In this document: piece after piece, positions 15,305 through 18,517 of the stretch | How positions within the stretch are numbered: the first letter of the stretch is position 1 | Layout: every line of letters begins with the position of its first letter | Source: DATDUP01 sp035290345 | GTDB lineage: Bacteria > Patescibacteriota > Patescibacteriia > Magasanikbacterales > UBA922 | Length of the DNA stretch: 18,517 nt | Direction of reading: 5' to 3' | Assembly (NCBI GenBank): GCA_035290345.1 | Contig: DATDUP010000026.1 | Span: 1 to 18,517 of the forward strand | Notes under the pieces: generated by a model | The model's input: the letters and a program-made list of their open reading frames with translations, nothing else | What the model was told of the DNA's origin: nothing | Database searches by the model: none | Program-made: the position numbers and the translations under genes

Positions 15305-15955
15305 TTAGGCATTCATTTGTTCTTCTACTTCTTTAAGAAAATCATTACTCTTCTTTTCCAGTCCTTCACCCAACTCATAACGGACAAACCGTCGAATACT
15401 AATCTTTTCACCAATCTCACCGGTTTTTTCGACGACCATTTTTTCAATAGTCTTATCTTCATCTTTGATAAATGGCTGTTCGAGCAGACAAACCTCAGCA
15501 TAATATTTATCCATTTTGCCGTCCACTATCTTTTCTATGATCTCGACTGGTTTACCTTCATTTTTCAATTGTTCGCGGTAGATTTCTCTTTCCTTCTCCA
15601 GTTCAGCCAAAGGAACTTCTGTTCGAGCGACAAAACGAGGATTGGTCGCGGCAATCTGCATGGCAATGTCATACACTAAATTCTTAAATTGTTCTGTCTT
15701 AGCTACGAAATCAGTCTCACAATTGACTTCTACTAAGACACCAATCCGACCAGCCCCATGAATATAACTAGACACCAAACCTTCGGCAGCAATCTTGTCT
15801 GCCCGCTTGGCTGCCTTGACAATCCCATGTTTACGCAATTCCTCGGCCGCCTTCTCCATATCACCCTGCGCTTCATCTAGAGCTTTTTTGCAATCCATCA
15901 TGCCAGCCCCGGTTTTAGCTCGCAGGGCGGCAATATCTTGTGAAGTAATCCCCAT
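15305..15955 (-). CDS. tsf: Elongation factor Ts, short form
   Basis: EF-Ts exchanges GDP for GTP on EF-Tu. The 216-residue protein has the N-terminal UBA-like domain with LRAKTGAGMMDCKKAL (11-26) and the core motif TDFVAK (81-86), which contacts the EF-Tu magnesium site. The C-terminal helix region follows. E. coli EF-Ts has 283 residues; this is the short form with a reduced core, as seen in several bacterial lineages. The ATG at 15955 is 9 nt after the rpsB stop, with an A-rich run before it instead of a Shine-Dalgarno sequence. It forms the classic rpsB-tsf operon, closed by the terminator at 15273-15300. Confidence 0.96.
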   Translation of the reverse strand: MGITSQDIAALRAKTGAGMMDCKKALDEAQGDMEKAAEELRKHGIVKAAKRADKIAAEGLVSSYIHGAGRIGVLVEVNCETDFVAKTEQFKNLVYDIAMQIAATNPRFVARTEVPLAELEKEREIYREQLKNEGKPVEIIEKIVDGKMDKYYAEVCLLEQPFIKDEDKTIEKMVVEKTGEIGEKISIRRFVRYELGEGLEKKSNDFLKEVEEQMNA

Positions 15956-15964
15956 ATTTTTATT

Positions 15965-16678
15965 TTATTTTTTTTCTTGTCCCGCGATTTTAACCTGCTC
16001 GGCCTTACCCTCTTTTATGGCCTCACCAACTAAACCCACAATCATTTTGATGGCATTGACCGCGTCATCATTGGCAGGAATGAAATGATCAGTATCATCG
16101 GGATTGGCATTAGTATCGGTCACACCGACGATGGCTATTTTCATTTTTTTTGCTTCTTCTAAAGCAGTTTTTTCTCGTTGCAAAGCGGGAATGAAAACTA
16201 CATCCGGAAGTTTTGATAGGTTGGAAAGGCCAGCCAATTTTTCTTCCATCTTCTCCAATTCACGTGTGAACTGTAACTGTTCTTTCTTGGTATATTTTTC
16301 CAATTCACCAGTCGCCTTTTCTTCTTTCAAGCGATTGTACTTATCAATCAATCTTTTGATCTCGCTGAAGTTGGTCAACAGACCACCCAGCCAACGATCA
16401 ACTAAATAAGGCATACCACAATTCTGGGCTGCCTCTTTAACAATTTCTTTAGCCTGGGGCTTGGTGGTAACAAACAAAATTACCTTACCTTCAGCGGCCA
16501 TCTTTTTGACAGCTGCCAAAGTCGCCTCGAGTTTTTCCTTGGTTTTTTCCAAGTCAATAATATGGACACCATTTCTCTTGGTAAAGATAAACGGGTCCAT
16601 TTTTGGATGACGTCGAGAAGCTTGGTGCCCAAAGTGGACTCCTGCCTTCAACATCTCCAATACGGTCGGTAGGTTCAT
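15965..16678 (-). CDS. rpsB: 30S ribosomal protein S2
   Basis: S2 binds the 30S head-body junction late in assembly. The 237-residue protein carries the signature HFGHQ (15-19), PKMDPFIFTKRNGVHIIDL (25-43), RWLGGLLTNF (94-103) and the C-terminal strand VFIP with VGVTDTNANPD. The length is usual. The ATG at 16678 is preceded by AAAGGAAAAGG, the only core gene here with a purine-rich stretch that resembles a Shine-Dalgarno sequence. It is first in the operon with tsf and has a structured leader and a promoter embedded in a palindrome, both described separately. Confidence 0.97.
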   Translation of the reverse strand: MNLPTVLEMLKAGVHFGHQASRRHPKMDPFIFTKRNGVHIIDLEKTKEKLEATLAAVKKMAAEGKVILFVTTKPQAKEIVKEAAQNCGMPYLVDRWLGGLLTNFSEIKRLIDKYNRLKEEKATGELEKYTKKEQLQFTRELEKMEEKLAGLSNLSKLPDVVFIPALQREKTALEEAKKMKIAIVGVTDTNANPDDTDHFIPANDDAVNAIKMIVGLVGEAIKEGKAEQVKIAGQEKK

Positions 16679-16700
16679 ATTTGCCTTTTCCTTTAACCTC

Positions 16701-16742
16701 TTTCTCGGTCACCCCGCTAAGGGCAGGAAAAGTTCCGAGAAA
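16701..16742 (-). promoter_or_regulatory. Structured rpsB leader, candidate S2 autoregulatory element
   Basis: In the rpsB 5' leader an 8-bp stem TTTCTCGG/CCGAGAAA (16735-16742 with 16701-16708) encloses an inner stem CCTGC/GCGGG (16723-16727 with 16713-16717). The 3' arm ends 22 nt before the ATG. S2 is known to repress its own operon through the leader in E. coli; that this fold has such a role is inference. Confidence 0.55.
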
Positions 16743-16757
16743 TGAGGGATTAATAAC

Positions 16758-16775
16758 GGGGGTAATATTACCCCC
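16758..16775. repeat. 18-bp perfect palindrome over the rpsB -10 box
   Basis: GGGGGTAATATTACCCCC is its own reverse complement and covers the -10 box of the rpsB promoter. It could be an operator, a cruciform-prone site or only the sum of a -10 and a GC-rich discriminator. Confidence 0.7.
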
Positions 16776-16793
16776 TTCTCTTAAAGGTGTCAA
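16765..16793 (-). promoter_or_regulatory. Promoter of rpsB-tsf
   Basis: The minus strand has TTGACA (16788-16793), 17 nt and TAATAT (16765-16770). The -10 lies inside the 18-bp perfect palindrome GGGGGTAATATTACCCCC (16758-16775), which makes the discriminator very GC-rich. The leader is about 80 nt. Confidence 0.85.
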
Positions 16794-16843
16794 GGCGTTG
16801 AGGTGTGAGTAAAAAATTCTCCTGGCCAGAGAGTGATTAAAGA

Positions 16844-16872
16844 TTGCCAAAGCCCGAGACAAAACATATAAT
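16844..16872 (+). promoter_or_regulatory. Promoter of the HD-S51 gene
   Basis: TTGCCA (16844-16849), 17 nt and TATAAT (16867-16872) give 5 of 6 and 6 of 6 matches. The TTG that could open the frame at 16844 is thus part of the -35 box; the start is the ATG at 16895. The leader is about 16 nt without a Shine-Dalgarno sequence. Confidence 0.8.
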
Positions 16873-16894
16873 TACCATAAATACATCACTCGGT

Positions 16895-18043
16895 ATGAAT
16901 CTCACTCAACCCATAGAAAGATTAATCAAAAAATACGCCCTAGACAAGATGAAACAAGCACGGCCGAAATGGAATGTGCCCCATCTTCGAGCTGCTGTCT
17001 TCTATTTAAAAAAGATAATGCGGACTACCGGGGGCAATCCCCGTATCCTCATCCCGGCCATTTATCTGCATGACATCGGTTATGCGGGAAAATTGCCAAC
17101 TAGATACACTTTCGCGGACAACCAAAAAATAAAAAACAACCACATGATTATCGGAGCAATCATGGCTAAACAGTTCCTCAACACTCTCTCAGTGTTTACG
17201 GCCAAAGAAATCCAGGAAATCTGCCATCTAATCAGAATCCATGATAATTTAAAAAAGATAAACACTCGGGCCGAACAAATTATTTTTGAATCCGATTCTC
17301 TGGCTCAAATTGATGTAAAAAAAGTAAAACCAAACTTCAATAAGATAAACTATCAGCTGTGGCTCACTGATTTTCAAACCCGAAGGGTACCAATATTTAA
17401 AACTCAAACCGGTAAAAAATACCTGAACGCCCTCTTGCCGTCGGCTTTAAATTATTATCCTCGAACAACCAAATACATCCTACACGGAGGCCGAGTCGGA
17501 CGAGCCACTGAAGCCAACCAGAGTTTCTTCAAGGAAATAATCCGGGGTGTTCCGTCATCTTCAAACATATTATGTATATATTTGGCTCGTGACAAAAAAA
17601 CCTGGTCAGACGACTTCAGGCAGGACCAAATCCATTTCCTCAGCGTGGCTACCCCAAAAACTTTTCGTTTTACCTTGGCTAGTGACAAGGTTACAATTTT
17701 AAAAAACCAGATAAAAGAAGCTGACGTCATTTATATCCGAGGCGGTAATTCGCATATTCTCCAAAAGCATTTAAAAAAAATAACGGGCCTACAAAAATTA
17801 TGGCAAGGGAAGGTGGTGGCCGGATCTTCGGCTGGCGCCCTCGTTCTCTCCCGCCACTATTATGAAAATGATGATAACACTTATAACCGAGGATTGGGTA
17901 TCCTACCCATACAAACTATCTGCCATTATAAAAAGAAAAACATAAAAAAATTCGAAATGCTGCAGATCTGGATGAAAAAAGGAGAAAAGAAAAAAAATAT
18001 CTACGCTATACCAGAGGAAAAATTTATCATCATCCGACGCTAA
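16895..18043 (+). CDS. HD-domain hydrolase fused to S51/class I glutamine-amidotransferase-like domain
   Basis: The 382-residue protein has two parts. Residues about 25-185 form an HD-type phosphohydrolase-like domain with H30, the H59-D60 pair in YLHDIGY, H83, H116 in IRIHD and D135 in ESDSLAQI, the usual metal-binding series. Residues about 193-382 resemble peptidase S51 (peptidase E, cyanophycinase) and related amidotransferase-like proteins. They start KYILHGG, as a stand-alone protein would, and show ADVIYIRGGNSHIL (276-289), the nucleophile elbow AGSSAGA (309-315, likely Ser312), Asp326/327 and H344 in GLGILPIQTICHY. The metal and Ser-Asp-His residues suggest both parts may be active, but the substrates are unknown. 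The gene stands alone, divergent from rpsB. The protein ends soon after AIPEEKF, so the last strand of the domain may be short. Confidence 0.85.
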   Translation: MNLTQPIERLIKKYALDKMKQARPKWNVPHLRAAVFYLKKIMRTTGGNPRILIPAIYLHDIGYAGKLPTRYTFADNQKIKNNHMIIGAIMAKQFLNTLSVFTAKEIQEICHLIRIHDNLKKINTRAEQIIFESDSLAQIDVKKVKPNFNKINYQLWLTDFQTRRVPIFKTQTGKKYLNALLPSALNYYPRTTKYILHGGRVGRATEANQSFFKEIIRGVPSSSNILCIYLARDKKTWSDDFRQDQIHFLSVATPKTFRFTLASDKVTILKNQIKEADVIYIRGGNSHILQKHLKKITGLQKLWQGKVVAGSSAGALVLSRHYYENDDNTYNRGLGILPIQTICHYKKKNIKKFEMLQIWMKKGEKKKNIYAIPEEKFIIIRR

Positions 18044-18070
18044 AATAACAAAAGTATCATTGTCCGAATC

Positions 18071-18099
18071 TTGACTTTCGGCCGATTTTGTGCAAACAT
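18071..18099 (+). promoter_or_regulatory. Weak candidate promoter for the gene at 18137
   Basis: TTGACT (18071-18076) is a good -35. Seventeen nt downstream stands only AAACAT (18094-18099), a poor -10. No terminator for the gene ending at 18043 is visible in 18044-18136. Confidence 0.3.
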
Positions 18100-18124
18100 A
18101 GACCCGGCTGACAACCCAACTACC

Positions 18125-18130
18125 AAGGAG
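18125..18130 (+). promoter_or_regulatory. Strong Shine-Dalgarno for the edge gene 18137
   Basis: AAGGAG lies 6 nt before the ATG at 18137. The ATG at 18132 reads ATG-GGA-TGA and is excluded, so this site decides the start. Confidence 0.8.
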
Positions 18131-18136
18131 AATGGG

Positions 18137-18517
18137 ATGAACGCAAAAATCAGATTCTGGCTGTCTCTCTACTGCTTCTGTGTCTTGACCACCGACGCCC
18201 TGGCTGAAGAGACCTTCCATCCTTCACGGATGCGTTTCCTGGTCCACGGCGGGTACCAACTCACCGAAGACCTGAACCTGAGGATCCATTTCATTCCGGC
18301 CGGTAACCTGATCGGCCCGGTCGCCCCCATCATCCATCCGGGATTGGGTATCAAGCTGGCCTCCTGGCTGGAAATGGAAGCGGTCGCTGGGTGGTGTTTC
18401 GCCACTGACAACCCCCTCTTTTCTCTGAGGGTGACCCCAACACTGGGTGATTTCTACGCCTGGCTCGACGGAGAATATCAGTACCCCAGCCAAAACTTCT
18501 ACTGGTTCGTCCAGGCC
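18137..18517 (+). CDS. Secreted GC-rich hypothetical protein, N-terminal part (runs off window end)
   Basis: From the ATG at 18137 the frame is open for 127 codons to the window end. The protein starts with a Sec-type signal peptide (MNAKIRFWLSLYCFCVLTTD, cleavage probably after ALA at 21-23). The mature part has alternating hydrophobic/polar stretches with many aromatic residues and short turns (around 34-57, 70-92 and 95-127), a pattern like antiparallel beta-barrel or other beta-rich secreted proteins. I do not recognise a family. The DNA is far more GC-rich than the core genes and has a clear Shine-Dalgarno sequence, like the gene at 1-215. It is not an operon mate of the gene ending at 18043 by any visible sign beyond the 93-nt gap. 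Confidence 0.75.
   Translation, partial: MNAKIRFWLSLYCFCVLTTDALAEETFHPSRMRFLVHGGYQLTEDLNLRIHFIPAGNLIGPVAPIIHPGLGIKLASWLEMEAVAGWCFATDNPLFSLRVTPTLGDFYAWLDGEYQYPSQNFYWFVQA

Noticed and set aside
16554..16862. 102-codon minus-strand frame over the rpsB start and leader
   Set aside because: It overlaps rpsB in another frame, crosses the rpsB promoter and leader hairpin, and shows no protein-like features.
16844..16894. N-terminal extension of the HD-S51 protein from TTG at 16844
   Set aside because: The TTG is part of the -35 box TTGCCA, and the -10 TATAAT lies inside the extension; the ATG at 16895 fits the promoter.
1..18517. UGA recoding (genetic code 25) or CRISPR array, tRNA or rRNA genes, insertion sequences
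   Set aside because: All core proteins are full length with code 11 and no in-frame TGA; no spaced direct repeats, tRNA cloverleaf, rRNA stretch, transposase or terminal inverted repeats were seen.

Overview
The window reads as a chromosomal segment of a Candidate Phyla Radiation (Patescibacteria, probably Parcubacteria-like) bacterium. This is inferred from the sequence alone. The support is compact housekeeping genes, a short EF-Ts (216 aa), a four-domain S1 (402 aa), a UlaG-like metallo-beta-lactamase-fold protein with an incomplete metal site directly upstream of gyrA, a pilB operon with a baseplate-J-like membrane protein, AT-rich leaders without Shine-Dalgarno sequences on nearly all housekeeping genes, and only TAA/TAG stops (0 TGA in 14 complete genes). 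Translation with code 11 gives full-length proteins throughout.

Layout. 1-215 (-): start of an unknown GC-rich gene, divergent from 340-1404 (+), a charged soluble protein with an internal duplication; their promoters lie back to back at 256-318. 1457-3241 (-): thrS without a TGS domain, preceded by a complete-looking T-box riboswitch (about 3270-3478) with its own promoter. 3520-7379 (-): a three-gene operon, multi-pass membrane protein, then pilB-type ATPase, then bitopic baseplate-J-like protein. 7518-9362 (-): ftsH. 9466-10674 (-): rpsA. 10946-14587 (+): an operon of MBL-fold protein, single-span membrane protein and gyrA. 14675-15238 (-): ruvA, apparently leaderless. 15305-16678 (-): rpsB-tsf operon with a structured leader and a palindrome over the promoter. 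16895-18043 (+): fusion of an HD-domain hydrolase to an S51/class I glutamine-amidotransferase-like domain. 18137-18517 (+): start of a secreted GC-rich protein, cut by the window edge.

Together the core genes cover translation (thrS, rpsA, rpsB, tsf), DNA topology and repair (gyrA, ruvA), membrane protein quality control (ftsH) and a type IV pilus-like machine (pilB). Most transcription units can be delimited by sigma70-type promoters very close to TTGACA-17-TATAAT and by intrinsic terminators. In three cases the longest open frame starts at a TTG that belongs to a -35 element or lies upstream of the promoter, or overlaps the upstream gene without support, so the start was moved downstream.

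The points most worth a second look are the T-box in front of thrS with a full antiterminator/terminator switch, the contrast between the two GC-rich edge genes (strong Shine-Dalgarno) and the core genes (none), the HD-S51 fusion, and the rpsB leader.
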